NCBI GenBank assembly: GCA_965230635.1
Contig: CBDDLJ010000011.1
Coordinates: forward strand, 49,924-113,923
DNA: 64,000 nt
Direction: 5' to 3'
From: CBDDLJ01 sp965230635
GTDB taxonomy: Bacteria > Pseudomonadota > Gammaproteobacteria > UBA1113
The translations under genes were made by a program, and so were the position numbers. Positions 19,501 through 28,033 of the stretch are shown here, piece after piece (position 1 is the first letter of the stretch; each line of letters starts with the position of its first letter). The notes beneath the pieces are model-generated. The model was not told the origin of the DNA. It ran no database searches and saw nothing but the letters and a program-made list of their open reading frames with translations.

Positions 19501-19811
19501 TCAACTATCGCTCCTTTATTCATTAGAGAGCCTAAGATATTAAGATATTCATTTTTATTATACATATCCCCATTGCTATCAATGAGTAATTCTAGTGGAT
19601 TTTTGTCTTTTAGACTATTTGCAGAGTTAATATTTATATCTGATGTAAGCAAACAATTAATAATTTCTGCAGAACAACTTTTTTTAATTGCAAAATGCAA
19701 TAATTCATATCTCTTTTCGGCTTTTATATTTTCCATATCCTTATTATCGCTAATGCATTGTAACACTTTTTCGGTGTTATTTGTTTCTAAGGCTTTTATA
19801 ATATCTTCCAT
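16572..19811 (-). CDS. Ankyrin-repeat protein with membrane segment and C-terminal coiled coil (paralogue 1)
   Basis: 1079 residues from ATG 19811, chosen over an upstream TTG because CAGGAG lies 10 bases before it. Residues 1-110 hold weak ankyrin-like units; 162-345 hold five clear ankyrin repeats (DGDTPLHCAIKSKNIDALDILL pattern). Residues 360-540 are charged and helical. A strongly hydrophobic stretch at 560-600 is rich in Ala and Gly and could insert in a membrane. Residues 625-860 form a domain shared with the neighbouring paralogue and the LRR protein (CCTQDGVRKLAVAF; EKYGYRTLPSKEA). About 960-1040 is a coiled coil (LAEEKTRRIEAEG). Ankyrin proteins of this kind are commonly secreted effectors in intracellular bacteria. 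The function is not known and secretion is inferred. Confidence 0.8.
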   Translation of the reverse strand: MEDIIKALETNNTEKVLQCISDNKDMENIKAEKRYELLHFAIKKSCSAEIINCLLTSDININSANSLKDKNPLELLIDSNGDMYNKNEYLNILGSLMNKGAIVDNKLINIAEKKIESDIEIIRTLCEIIIGGNNKRNEVLTYIQGKVKSKPFNQLEYPNIRDKNGNTLLHSAIESKNMVAFKSLLTQAKIDINLINKDGDTPLHCAIKSKNIDALDILLDQAKTDINFINKDGDTPLHCAIKSKNIDALDILLDQAKTDINLINKNGDTPLHCAIKFENIYALEMLLIQAKIDVNLINKDGDTPLHCAIKLKNACAFNGLLTQTKIDINLTNKDGQTPLEFASASNAGAKFTRPLKRMEKQEIKNDINEVIKKLDITKDLFRKTTQQQPLLFSFSACQEMLQSNENDKETMKMILSFLKETVADHENNTCFYEEKRIEDEEVQTSKAKLEQILLNIKREQRLIKQEIDALENKKEPDESLEKLQGRVNDIEEIIKPLNRAMEIQNEISQWLQSNDNLQGKELMIFYFTMLNRLKEFYIALSAIRGGAARSKSWKDNVGAATFTTLGILASAALAGATFGVGAVAAPVLIGGSLMIGESLYGSFRENKKKNDHNRGLDNMRDPKIGKKLLGAGYMPDGFYVDLSNKLLSISAAKLMQQQIKCCTQDGVRKLAVAFVDGIKYSIIKEAGLPDDERSLLLFKKDSKGTLRVPLPTKLDSFPNLVRNSNKEKFSRHEDHYWQTKHAVHHPGICCKTENGMEYYSCDKLDAEKYGYRTLPSKEALNNYKILLLRSKFKFCIKKVEEENEKTYILNNIKRAAVKWLCVYSGSKRWELYKIKKSNSNKHCSSDFIKDKTQDCFDNNYSNNLKVISHLINSCGTDKEKEKLKNMKWHIDNKPIGPPIYKDYELTSKKSDSPGSTSSVEALRENSQDFKTDPECAEARYKPDEKLSIALSTRKQVKIISEESKRNKDNIEALQRQLAEEKTRRIEAEGIAEKNQKDVERLNEELKQERAEREKDINEMKEDMRQLVNVTKKLLPGTESAADTIARNSSLFSTTGLTPIHDEENLQNDEKKSPFRSKHG
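18870..19265 (-). repeat. Tandem ankyrin-coding repeats
   Basis: Units of roughly 100-105 bases recur with the core GCACAATG(C/T)AATGGAGTATCTCCAT near 18890, 18995, 19095 and 19195. Two central units are almost identical over their full length. They encode ankyrin repeats 2 to 5 of the paralogue 1 protein. Confidence 0.8.
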
Positions 19812-19883
19812 GCTAAATTTACTCCTGATTAACAAGTTTCTATGTAGTTGATTCTACACATATTTCGGAATTAACACTTTTAG

Positions 19884-21251
19884 TTAATGCCACCATTTCA
19901 AACCCCATGTCTTTTTTGCACGGCGTTTTAAATTCTTAACAACACGATCTCGATAACGCTCTTCATAATATTGCTCACCTCGATCGATATAATCTGTTCC
20001 ATGCTTGAGCATGAGGTAAAAAAGTTTTGCTAGCTTATTGGCAGTTGCCGTCACTGCTTTTGCTGGCCCCAATCGACTTTTCAATCGTCTATGGAATGCG
20101 CCCAAGGCTGTTTTACTCTGATAAAGTGTACTAGCAGACAGTCTAAATACCGCCGCAGCTCGATTCGCACAAGGTTTTGTTTTGCTCGATAGCGACTTTC
20201 CGCCTGACACCTTATTACCAGGACATAGTCCTAGCCAGGAAACAAAATGTTTTTCTGTTTTCCAGCGACTGACATCTAATCCAATCTCTGAAATAATTTT
20301 AAAAACAGAACAGCTACTCATCCCCGGCAAGCCACACAAATCAACGCCCGTTAGCCGGTAAGTCTTCTTATACAAATCAAACTTTGGGGCATTTGAGTGT
20401 CGATTCTTTTTTTCTTTTCCTAATTGTGAGAGTTTCTCAGAATCTATTTTTGCTTCAAATGTTGATAACGCGACCTCAATTTCTTTGTCACAATCAGCCA
20501 GCTTAGTTTGGTATATATCATAAAGTTCCACAGCTTGTTTTAACGCAAACAAGTGTTCTTCTCGATAATGACCTTCTAATGATTTCTCAATCACTGCTTG
20601 TGAATTTTTACAGCGCCCATCTCGATAGGACGACAACTTCTTCAGATCTCGTTCACCCGCAATAATGGCACGGATGATCCGCATTCCCGTTTTTCCAGTA
20701 ATATCACTTAGCACATTATGAAGCTTTAAATTCATTTGTGTCATCGCTTTTTGCATGTGCAAAATATGCTTCGCGGCTTGCTCCAGTAACATGTCACGAT
20801 GACATTGATAGCCACATAACTGACAAATCGCTGCGTCCAGACGGAAACACCCTGATAATAAACCATAACTATGTAACTGCTGAAGCCATTGACAATCTAA
20901 TACATCAGTTTTTCGACCACTGACATTTTTTACATGCCTGGCGTTCACTAAATGCACTTCAAATCCTCTTCCCGATAAAATATCGTATAAAGGAACCCAA
21001 TAGACGCCAGTCGATTCCATTGCCACTGTTTCAATACCACACTCGCTTAACCAATCAGCCAGGCGGTATAAATCAGCCGTAAAGCTTAAAAAAGAACGAA
21101 CAGGCTTAGCATTACAATCGACTGGTACAGCGACATAATGTTCATTGGACCCAATATCAATGCCCGCCGCCTTCGGATGAATTGCAGCTAACTTCGACGA
21201 TACTTTTCTTTCGCTTGACACTTGACGGCCTTTTACTTTATCTTTAGACAC
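19884..21251 (-). CDS. IS110-family transposase (DEDD recombinase), copy 1
   Basis: 455 residues starting at GTG 21251, which has GGAG six bases upstream; the frame is open further upstream but that part is a non-coding repeat. The RuvC-like DEDD domain is visible: AGIDIGSNEHY (Asp), MESTGVYW (Glu), RKTDVLDCQWLQ (Asp, Asp). The C-terminal Tnp20 domain has LCGLPGMSSC, then LGLCPGN, GGKSLSSKTKPC and a serine-rich region. IS110 enzymes use a structured RNA from the element's own flank to choose donor and target. No disruption is seen, so it may be active. Confidence 0.9.
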   Translation of the reverse strand: MSKDKVKGRQVSSERKVSSKLAAIHPKAAGIDIGSNEHYVAVPVDCNAKPVRSFLSFTADLYRLADWLSECGIETVAMESTGVYWVPLYDILSGRGFEVHLVNARHVKNVSGRKTDVLDCQWLQQLHSYGLLSGCFRLDAAICQLCGYQCHRDMLLEQAAKHILHMQKAMTQMNLKLHNVLSDITGKTGMRIIRAIIAGERDLKKLSSYRDGRCKNSQAVIEKSLEGHYREEHLFALKQAVELYDIYQTKLADCDKEIEVALSTFEAKIDSEKLSQLGKEKKNRHSNAPKFDLYKKTYRLTGVDLCGLPGMSSCSVFKIISEIGLDVSRWKTEKHFVSWLGLCPGNKVSGGKSLSSKTKPCANRAAAVFRLSASTLYQSKTALGAFHRRLKSRLGPAKAVTATANKLAKLFYLMLKHGTDYIDRGEQYYEERYRDRVVKNLKRRAKKTWGLKWWH

Positions 21252-21316
21252 GATCTTCTCCTTTAATAGAGGGTGGATTAGATGACGTGCTGAGAGAGAA
21301 GTATGACAATGACGCA

Positions 21317-21530
21317 ATCTCCTGAACGGGATAATGCTTTGCATTTCACCAATGAATGTGTCGCATATACTTCGGACCATGCTCCTTGTCGGGCACAGGG
21401 CACCAGTAAACAAACGGCCTCGGTTTCTCGGCACGTCCTCGTTTAGTGTATATGATTTCATCGCTTTATTCATCTATGCGTCCTGCTATTCTCCGTTTGG
21501 TTGCGGCGAGCCGCTTACAGATGCTCCTTT
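21317..21530. repeat. Conserved 214-bp block next to IS110 copy 1
   Basis: About 85 percent identical to 27802-28010 next to the second IS110, with one 5-base indel. The block begins ATCTCCTGAA and ends GCCGCTTACAGATGCTCCTT. It has partial open frames in both directions, but the indel shifts them. It lies 66 bases upstream of the transposase start, the position where IS110 elements carry their non-coding RNA end. Confidence 0.75.
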
Positions 21531-21535
21531 GTCCT

Positions 21536-22060
21536 TCAGCCAGCAGCACAAACGTTAACATCATCAGGATGATTACTTTTTCCTCTGTAACTTTGATAAA
21601 TAAACGTATCATTTGTGGGAATACCTGCGTTTTTTTCTACATTATCAATAGTTGATTTCAATGTGCGGCCATTATAGTAACTTTCATAGGTCGCATTTAG
21701 TTTAATAAACGCTTCTTTTTCAACAGGCTCATAGCTTTGACGCAAACTGATACCTCGTTTTTTCGCTGAAACTACTAATTTTACTCGTGCAATATGATAC
21801 AGTTTTGAATCTGCCCGAAACGCTATCACTTTTTCTTGAACAGTTATATTCACATTTAACCGTTTGTATTACTTTTCCGTTAACAAAGCTTCTCGTTTTG
21901 CAACATTAAACGCTTTCCCTAACATTTGATCAATAGCACTTTCACCTATCTTTTTTCGCCATTTCGATAAAGTTATTAGGGGCATGGTAATTCATACTGA
22001 AATGTTTTAAAACCATAAAAATATTGCCAATAGGAGTTTTCACAAAATTTTTCTATCACT
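21536..22060 (-). pseudogene. IS5-family transposase remnant
   Basis: Reading from about 22060, SVIEKFCENSYWQYFYGF matches the IS5 N-terminal WQYFCG box. A one-base shift near 21988 follows, then LSKWRKKIGESAIDQML, a TAA, then NITVQEKVIAFRADSKLYH and YNGRTLKST with QSYRGK and VNVCAAG. These are in the normal family order up to the second catalytic region. The frame ends at 21536 where it meets the IS110-associated block; the C-terminal third is absent. Confidence 0.75.
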
Positions 22061-22157
22061 GATTTAATAGTCATCCATTATTTTCGCAATAGCACATACC
22101 ATTGTGATCAGCCAATCTCAATTGATTATATTGGTTGGCTGTTCAAGAGCATGATTT
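22061..22157. repeat. 3' flank shared by the two ankyrin genes
   Basis: GATAGTCATCC-TTATTTTCGCAATAGCACATACCA and AATTGATTATATTGG occur here and at 16466-16560. In each case the block lies between an ankyrin gene stop and an IS5 remnant. It shows that the two ankyrin loci arose by duplication of a larger unit. Confidence 0.75.
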
Positions 22158-25100
22158 TTATCCAGTAGTTCTGAAGAATCTCCTTTTATCATTTTGCAAT
22201 TTTTTCTCATCACGGGTGGGTGTTGACCCGGTTGCACAGAATAATGATGAGCTCCGGGCAATGATGTCTGCTGCAGATTCGGTACCTGGTAAAAGCTCTT
22301 TTATTACATTGAGTAGTTGCTGCATGTCTTCTTTCCTTTTTTCACGTTCTTTTTGTAATTCCGTTTCTAACTTTTTAATGTCTCTTTGAGCTTCTTCAGC
22401 TATGCTTTTGGCTTCAGTCCTACGTGCTTTTTCTTCTACTAGCTCGCGTCTTAAAGTTTCAATACCAACTTTGTTTGTTGAAGATTGTTCGCCTGCTATC
22501 TTCACTTCATTCTTTATGCTCAAAGCAATGTTTAATTTTTTATCTAATTCATGTCTTGCTTTTGTGCATTTTTTTATTTCATTTGTGTCTTTTTCCCTTT
22601 TTTCACGCTCCTGTTTTAATTCTTTTTCTAACTTTTCAACGTTTTTTTGATTTTTCTCAGCTATGTTTTTAACTTTAGTCCTACATGTTGTTTCTTCTGC
22701 TAATTCGCGCTCTAAAGATTCAATATTAACTTTGTTCATTGAAGATTGTTCGCCTACTAACTTCACTTCATTCTTTGTGCTCAAAAAAATGTTCAATTTT
22801 TTATCTAATTTATGTCTTGCTTTTGTGCATTTTTTTATTTCATTTGTGTCTTTTTCTCTTTGTTCACGCTCCTGTTTTAATTCTTTTTCCAATTTTTCAA
22901 TGTTTTTTTGATTTTTCTCAGCTATATTTTCAACTTTAATCCTACATGTTGTTTCTTCTGCTAATTCACGTTTTTCTGTATATTCTATTTTAATATCTCG
23001 GGAATTTTCTCCCAATGCTTCGACAGAAGAGGTTGAACTTAGAGAGTCTGATTTTCTGTTTATAAGCTCATAGTCGTTGTATATAGGAGGTCCAATTGGC
23101 TTCTCGTCAGTATCCCACTTCATACTTTTTAATTTTTCCTTTTCTTTATCCGTGCCATAACTGTTAATAAAATAGCTTATTACTTCAAAGTTATTCAAGT
23201 AATCATTATCAAAGTAATTTTTTGGTTTATTTTTGAACAAATCATTAAGATCTTTTTTATTTGAATTATTTTTATTTATTTTATAAAATTCCCATTCTTT
23301 ACTACTATTCAAATAAACATATAACCATTCAACTGCCGCTTTCTTAATATTATTCAGAATATATTCTTTGTCATTTTCGTCTTTTGCTGTTCTGATACAA
23401 AACTTAAATTTTGATCTTAATAATAAAATCATATAATTATTCAATGCTTCTTCGCTAGGTAGGGTTCTATAACCATATTTTTCAGCATCGCTCTTGCCAC
23501 ATGAATAATATTTCATACCGTTTTCAATCTTACAACGAACGCCAGGGTGATGAACAGCGTGTTTTGTTTGCCAATAATGACCTTTATGTCTGGAAAATTC
23601 TCTATTATTACTACCCCTGACTAATTTAAAAGAATCTAATTTAGTTGGCAGAGGAACTTCCTTTGTTCCTTTAGAATCTTTTTTGAATAGAAGTAAGCTT
23701 CCTTCATTGTCAGGAGATCCTGCTTCCTTTATTATACTATATTTAATACCTTTAACAAAAGCATCTGCTAATTTTCTCGCCCCATCCTGTGTGCAACATT
23801 TTATTTGTTCCTGCATGAGCTTTGCTGCACTAATTGATAATAATTTATTGCTTAATTCAACATAAAAATCATCGGGCATATATCCAGCCCCAAGGAGTTT
23901 CTCGCCAATTTCTGGTTCTCTCATATTATCCAACCCTCTGACGTGATCACTTTTCTTCTTTTTTTCACGCAAATTACCATATAGTGCTTCACCAATCATC
24001 AAAGACCCCCCAACAAGAACTGGGGCGGCTACAGCACCAACACCAAAGGTAACACCAGCAAGAGCAGCCGATGCTAAAATTCCTAACGTTGCGAATGTCG
24101 CTGTTCCAAGGTTATCTTTCCAGCCTTTTGAACGTCCCGCACCTCCTCTCATAGCTGACAATGCCGTATAAAACTCTTTCAAGCCGTTGAACATGGTAAG
24201 ATAAAATATCATTAATTCTTTTCCTTGCGGATTATCATTGCTCTGAAGCCATTGGTTTATTTCATTTTGTATTTCCATAGCTCGACGTAATGGCTTAATA
24301 ATTTCTTCTATATCTTCTACCCTATCTTGCAACTTTTTAAGAGATTCAACAGGCTCTTTTTTGTTTTCTAGATCGACTATTTTTTTCTTTATCAAAATCC
24401 GTTCTTCTTCAATTCCAGATAAGATTTTTTCTAATTTTACTTTAGAAGCTTGGACTTCTTCATTTTCTACTCTTTTTTCTTCATAAAAACATGCATCATT
24501 CTTACGACTTGCAATGTTCTCTTCTAGAAAATTCAATATCATTTTTATAGCTTCTTTGTCGTTTTTGTTTGATTCCAGCATTTCTCGACATATCGAAAAA
24601 GAAAATAATAGAGGCTGTTGCTGAGTAGTCTTTTGAAATAAATTTTTTGTAATATCTAATTTTTTTATAACCCCATTGAGATCATTTTTGAGCTCTTGTT
24701 TTTCCATTCTCTTTAGTGGTTTAGTGAATTTTGCTCCTACCTTCTTAGCAAAAGCAAATTCTAATGGTGTTTGCCCATCTTTGTTAGTAAGGTTTATATC
24801 TATTTTTGGCTTGAGTTAACAACTTGTTAAACGCATCTACATTTTTATTCTTTATTGCACAATGCAATGGAGTATCTCCACCTTTATTAATAAGGTTTAT
24901 ATCTATTTCGGCTTGAGTTAGCAACTCATCAAACGCATTATTATTTTTTTCTCTCTATTGCATAATGCAATGGGGCATTTCCACTTTTATTAGTAAGACT
25001 TATATCTATTTTCGCTTGGGCTAGTAATCTCTTAAAAGCTTTTATGTTTTTATTCTCTATTGCATAATGCAATAGAGTATTTTCTTCTTTGTCTCTAATA

Positions 25101-25570
25101 TTTGGATATTCCAACTGATTAAACGGTTTAACCTCAGTTGGCTTTTTAATATATTCTAAAACTTCATTTCTGTTTGAATTTGCTGTTTCAATTGTTTCAA
25201 GTAGTTTTTTAATAATATCTGGTTTTCCTTCTATACTAGCAGCACCTATGATGCTATTGTCAACTATCGCTCCTTTATCCAGTAGAGAATCTAAGATGTC
25301 AAAATATTTATTTTCATTATACGCACTCCCATTACTATCAATGAGTAATTCTAGTGGGGTTTTTTCTTCTGGATTACTTGCAGAGTTGATATTTATGTCT
25401 GATTTAAGTAAACAACTAATAATTTCTGCGGGACAACCGTTCTTAATTGCAAAATGCAATAATCCATATCCGTGTTCAGTTTTTATGCTTTCCACACTTT
25501 TATTACCGCTAATGTATTCTAGCACTTTTTCACTATTATTTGTTTTTAAGGCTTCTATAATATCTTTCAT
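22158..25570 (-). pseudogene. Ankyrin/coiled-coil protein paralogue 2, two frameshifts
   Basis: The same architecture as the gene at 16572-19811, with roughly 70 percent or more identity in the shared middle. ATG 25570 (GGAG upstream) opens the ankyrin part (MKDIIEALKTNN). The frame breaks in an A7 run near 24950, where shortening to A5 restores the ankyrin pattern, and again in an A5 run near 24812, where A4 would restore KIDINLTNKDG. The remaining 849 codons from 24707 are open and hold the Ala/Gly-rich hydrophobic segment, the shared middle domain and an expanded coiled coil in which a 60-residue unit (ELAEETTCR-KV-NIAEKNQKN) is repeated three times. If the indels are sequencing errors the gene is intact, at about 1135 residues. 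Confidence 0.8.
22400..22990 (-). repeat. Internal repeat of the coiled-coil segment
   Basis: Units of about 255-260 bases recur near 22420-22675 and 22676-22940, containing TTTTTTATTTCATTTGTGTCTTTTTC and CTCCTGTTTTAATTCTTTTTC. A partial third copy follows. They encode the repeated coiled-coil unit of paralogue 2, which paralogue 1 has only once. Confidence 0.75.
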
Positions 25571-25585
25571 GCTAAATTTGCTCCA

Positions 25586-26401
25586 TTAATTAGAAATTGC
25601 TATCTTTTTTTTATCAAGGATGTCTTTTCCTTCCTGTGTTAACAAAAGTTTTAGTCTTCTTGGATCTACAGCATTGTCTCTATTAGTTAACTGAGCACTA
25701 TTTTGAGTTTCGTTTTCGGTTGATATGCGAAACAAATAATATCCATGTGCCTTAGACTTATTGCTGTAATATGTTTCTTCACTGTTAATGATATAATCTG
25801 TTGCAACATTATCCCTTATGCCTGGCATGGAAAAAATTTCTCTTTGTTTCCACTTCGATTCGTCTTCGTTGTTTATTTTTTTTAGTTTATTTAGAACAGT
25901 GATTTTAACACCATAACTACGACAGCTATTTCCAGTAACATCATTGACAATACACAAAACCAAACTATTATAATAAATATCACCGATCATTATATTTCTG
26001 TTCTTTATGCAAGCTTTGATTTCTTTCTTATTATTCTCAAACCATTTCCTCACTACTTTAAAGACTCCTTTGCTTAATTGTTCAGCAAGTTTATTGCTAT
26101 TTAACGATATAATTTGTTCTTCATATGCTAGTGTCAATCTTGCTGCTAAATAATAGATTAAGTAATTTAATGTCTTGGACTGTCTAGGAAGTAATTTACG
26201 CCATTTTTTCTTGAGCTTCTCATAGAAAGAAATAATGTTAGCCATCTGGTAGTTATTGTTAATTCTAAGTAATTGTTCATGAATTTCGTTATATTTTTCT
26301 AAGATGGTTTCCTTATAAACGCCATCAGGACTCAAGTCTGGGGGATCACGCTCTAATATTTCAGATAGTTCTTCGATGGAATATGCATCAATAATTTTCA
26401 T
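25586..26401 (-). CDS. Hypothetical protein, first gene of the ankyrin paralogue 2 operon
   Basis: 271 residues, start ATG 26401 with AGGAG 7-8 bases upstream. I do not recognise a family. It is mostly helical and charged, with no signal peptide or membrane segment. Its middle (about 60-130) is Lys-rich helical, and 130-230 looks mixed alpha/beta (IMIGDIYYNSLVLCIV). The stop lies 15 bases before the ATG of the ankyrin gene, so the two are probably co-transcribed. It could be a chaperone or a companion effector; nothing in the sequence decides this. Confidence 0.6.
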   Translation of the reverse strand: MKIIDAYSIEELSEILERDPPDLSPDGVYKETILEKYNEIHEQLLRINNNYQMANIISFYEKLKKKWRKLLPRQSKTLNYLIYYLAARLTLAYEEQIISLNSNKLAEQLSKGVFKVVRKWFENNKKEIKACIKNRNIMIGDIYYNSLVLCIVNDVTGNSCRSYGVKITVLNKLKKINNEDESKWKQREIFSMPGIRDNVATDYIINSEETYYSNKSKAHGYYLFRISTENETQNSAQLTNRDNAVDPRRLKLLLTQEGKDILDKKKIAISN

Positions 26402-26480
26402 AATAAACTCCTATGTTAATTGTCAACTCCAAATTTGATTTTTTCAAATAAATCAAATAACTACTACTGTTGTTATTGTG

Positions 26481-26529
26481 CTTGTGAATATCGTGTGTCA
26501 ACGCGAAGCGTTGTCCACATATTCACAAG
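26481..26529. terminator. Strong hairpin after IS110 copy 2
   Basis: Arms CTTGTGAATAT and ATATTCACAAG are perfectly complementary, and inner CAACGC/GCGTTG pair around a GAA loop, with a short unpaired part between. It ends 8 bases before the transposase stop codon. It may be a terminator, the end of the IS110 element, or a palindromic target in which the element sits; no T-run follows. Confidence 0.55.
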
Positions 26530-26537
26530 CCATCTTA

Positions 26538-27557
26538 TTAACTGACCAATACAAAATTGGCAAAATCTTCAAATACCCAATCATTTTTTAGTGTTTTGTA
26601 AATGATCCCGAGCATTTTTTTAGCAGTCGCTATAATTGCTTTACCACTCCCTTTCTTTGCTTTCAAACGCTCATAAAATTTTCGCAAATACTGACTGTAG
26701 CGGATCGATATTAATGTACATTGTACTAGCGTTGTTCGGCCTAACTTTGTCCCGCGCTTCGTAATTCGACCACTACGCTCCGTTTCATTGGAATTTGATA
26801 CCCTCGGCACAATACCGAAATAAGCGTATAATTTCGATTCGTTCGCAAAGTCGTTAATATCCCCAATCGCTGATAACAGTATTGCTGCTGACTTACCGCC
26901 TATTCCCTTGATACTCACCAAATTCTCATAACCTGACAATTGGCTACCTGCTTCAATCAGTTTTTTATCTAGCTGCTTTATCAAATCATTTAGCACACGT
27001 ATTTGTGTGACTAATATCTCAACTTCAAATTGGGATATCTCATCAACCCGGTGGGTGAGTGCATGCTTTAATCCTTTTTCAGTCCCAAGGCTTTCTTTTT
27101 TTAACTTAATACCACAGGTATTTAAAATGCCATGTACCTTATTCATAAAATACGTTCGCGATTTCACAAACTTGTCCCGCGTTTGAGATAAACTGCACAC
27201 TTTTTGGTGGGCTTTTGACTTGCGCCGTGCTTCGGGCAACATATCCTTGCTAAGAAAATAAGATAATGTCCTTGCATCGTTTTTGTCTGTCTTTTTTACA
27301 GAGTGGCAGATCACTTTAAATGCCCTCGGATTGACAATGACGATACGTGACGCCGCGCCACTCATTGCCTCAACAAAAAATTCCGTGTTGCCCGTTGCTT
27401 CCACTGCCAACTCATCCGAAGGACGCAAGCTTTGCTTAAAACAGCGTAATGCCCCTGGCGTTAGCTGATACGTCTTAAAATGCGTCTCATTATCTTTTTC
27501 AAAATAACAGGCTGTTAAACTATTTGTGTGCAAATCAACTCCAATATATCGCGTCAT
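26538..27557 (-). CDS. IS110-family transposase (DEDD recombinase), copy 2
   Basis: 339 residues from ATG 27557, preceded by GAGGAG; an upstream in-frame start at 27608 lacks such a site. Motifs: YIGVDLHTNS (Asp), VEATGNTEFF (Glu), KTDKNDARTLSY (Asp, Asp) in the RuvC-like domain, then LVSIKGIGGKSAAILLSAIGD, YFGIVPRV, and RSGRITKRGTKLGR in the C-terminal domain. It is only distantly related to copy 1 and belongs to another subgroup. The frame is intact. Confidence 0.9.
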   Translation of the reverse strand: MTRYIGVDLHTNSLTACYFEKDNETHFKTYQLTPGALRCFKQSLRPSDELAVEATGNTEFFVEAMSGAASRIVIVNPRAFKVICHSVKKTDKNDARTLSYFLSKDMLPEARRKSKAHQKVCSLSQTRDKFVKSRTYFMNKVHGILNTCGIKLKKESLGTEKGLKHALTHRVDEISQFEVEILVTQIRVLNDLIKQLDKKLIEAGSQLSGYENLVSIKGIGGKSAAILLSAIGDINDFANESKLYAYFGIVPRVSNSNETERSGRITKRGTKLGRTTLVQCTLISIRYSQYLRKFYERLKAKKGSGKAIIATAKKMLGIIYKTLKNDWVFEDFANFVLVS

Positions 27558-27801
27558 TTTTTTCTCCTCTTGGTTTACCACTGCTACCATTTGGAGTAGA
27601 ATTAACATCGGCTAAACACCAAACTCCTATTCGAGGTCAATAATGCCTCATGGTGGCCGTTCGGTGGTAGGTTGCAGTTAATCTCCTGAACAGGGTCATT
27701 TAAGCCCTAAGATGTTAATTCAACCTATCACCTATCTACTCAGGTCCATCAGTTTAATCTGATCTACCTAAGTTATCCAACCGATGAGGGATTATCATGC
27801 C
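27558..27801. other. Non-coding flank of IS110 copy 2, candidate guide-RNA region
   Basis: About 240 bases between the transposase start and the repeat block, with no gene. It contains GC-richer and partly self-complementary segments (CCTCATGGTGGCCGTTCGGTGGTAGG) and the ATCTCCTGAA word at 27681 that recurs at 27802 and 21317. In IS110 elements the region upstream of the recombinase gene can encode the bridge RNA; the call here is inference from position. Confidence 0.35.
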
Positions 27802-28010
27802 ATCTCCTGAATGGGATAATACTTTGCATTTCACCAACGAATGTATCGCATATACTTCGGATCATGCTCCGTTTCGAGCACAGCGTACCAGTAAACAAAC
27901 GGTCACGGTTTCTCGGCACGTCGTCGCTTAATGTATATGATTTCATCGCTTTATTCATCTATGCGTTATCCTCCGTTTGGTTACGGCAAGCCGCTTACAG
28001 ATGCTCCTTA
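27802..28010. repeat. Second copy of the 210-bp IS110-associated block
   Basis: This matches 21317-21530 in the same orientation. It begins 120 bases after another ATCTCCTGAA word and stops 24 bases before the end of the LRR gene. Both copies lie upstream of an IS110 transposase on the minus strand. Confidence 0.75.
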
Positions 28011-28033
28011 CTATTTTAGCCGTTCTTTATACT

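Noticed and set aside
19812..19835. TTG start of the ankyrin gene giving 8 extra residues
   Set aside because: The extra codons cover the CAGGAG ribosome site that serves the ATG at 19811.
27773..27958. 61-codon minus-strand frame matching the 5' extension of IS110 copy 1 (MNKAMKSYTL...)
   Set aside because: It is conserved in both copies but ends differently after the shared block, lacks a ribosome site, and an equally long frame exists on the other strand. Treated as a non-coding repeat.
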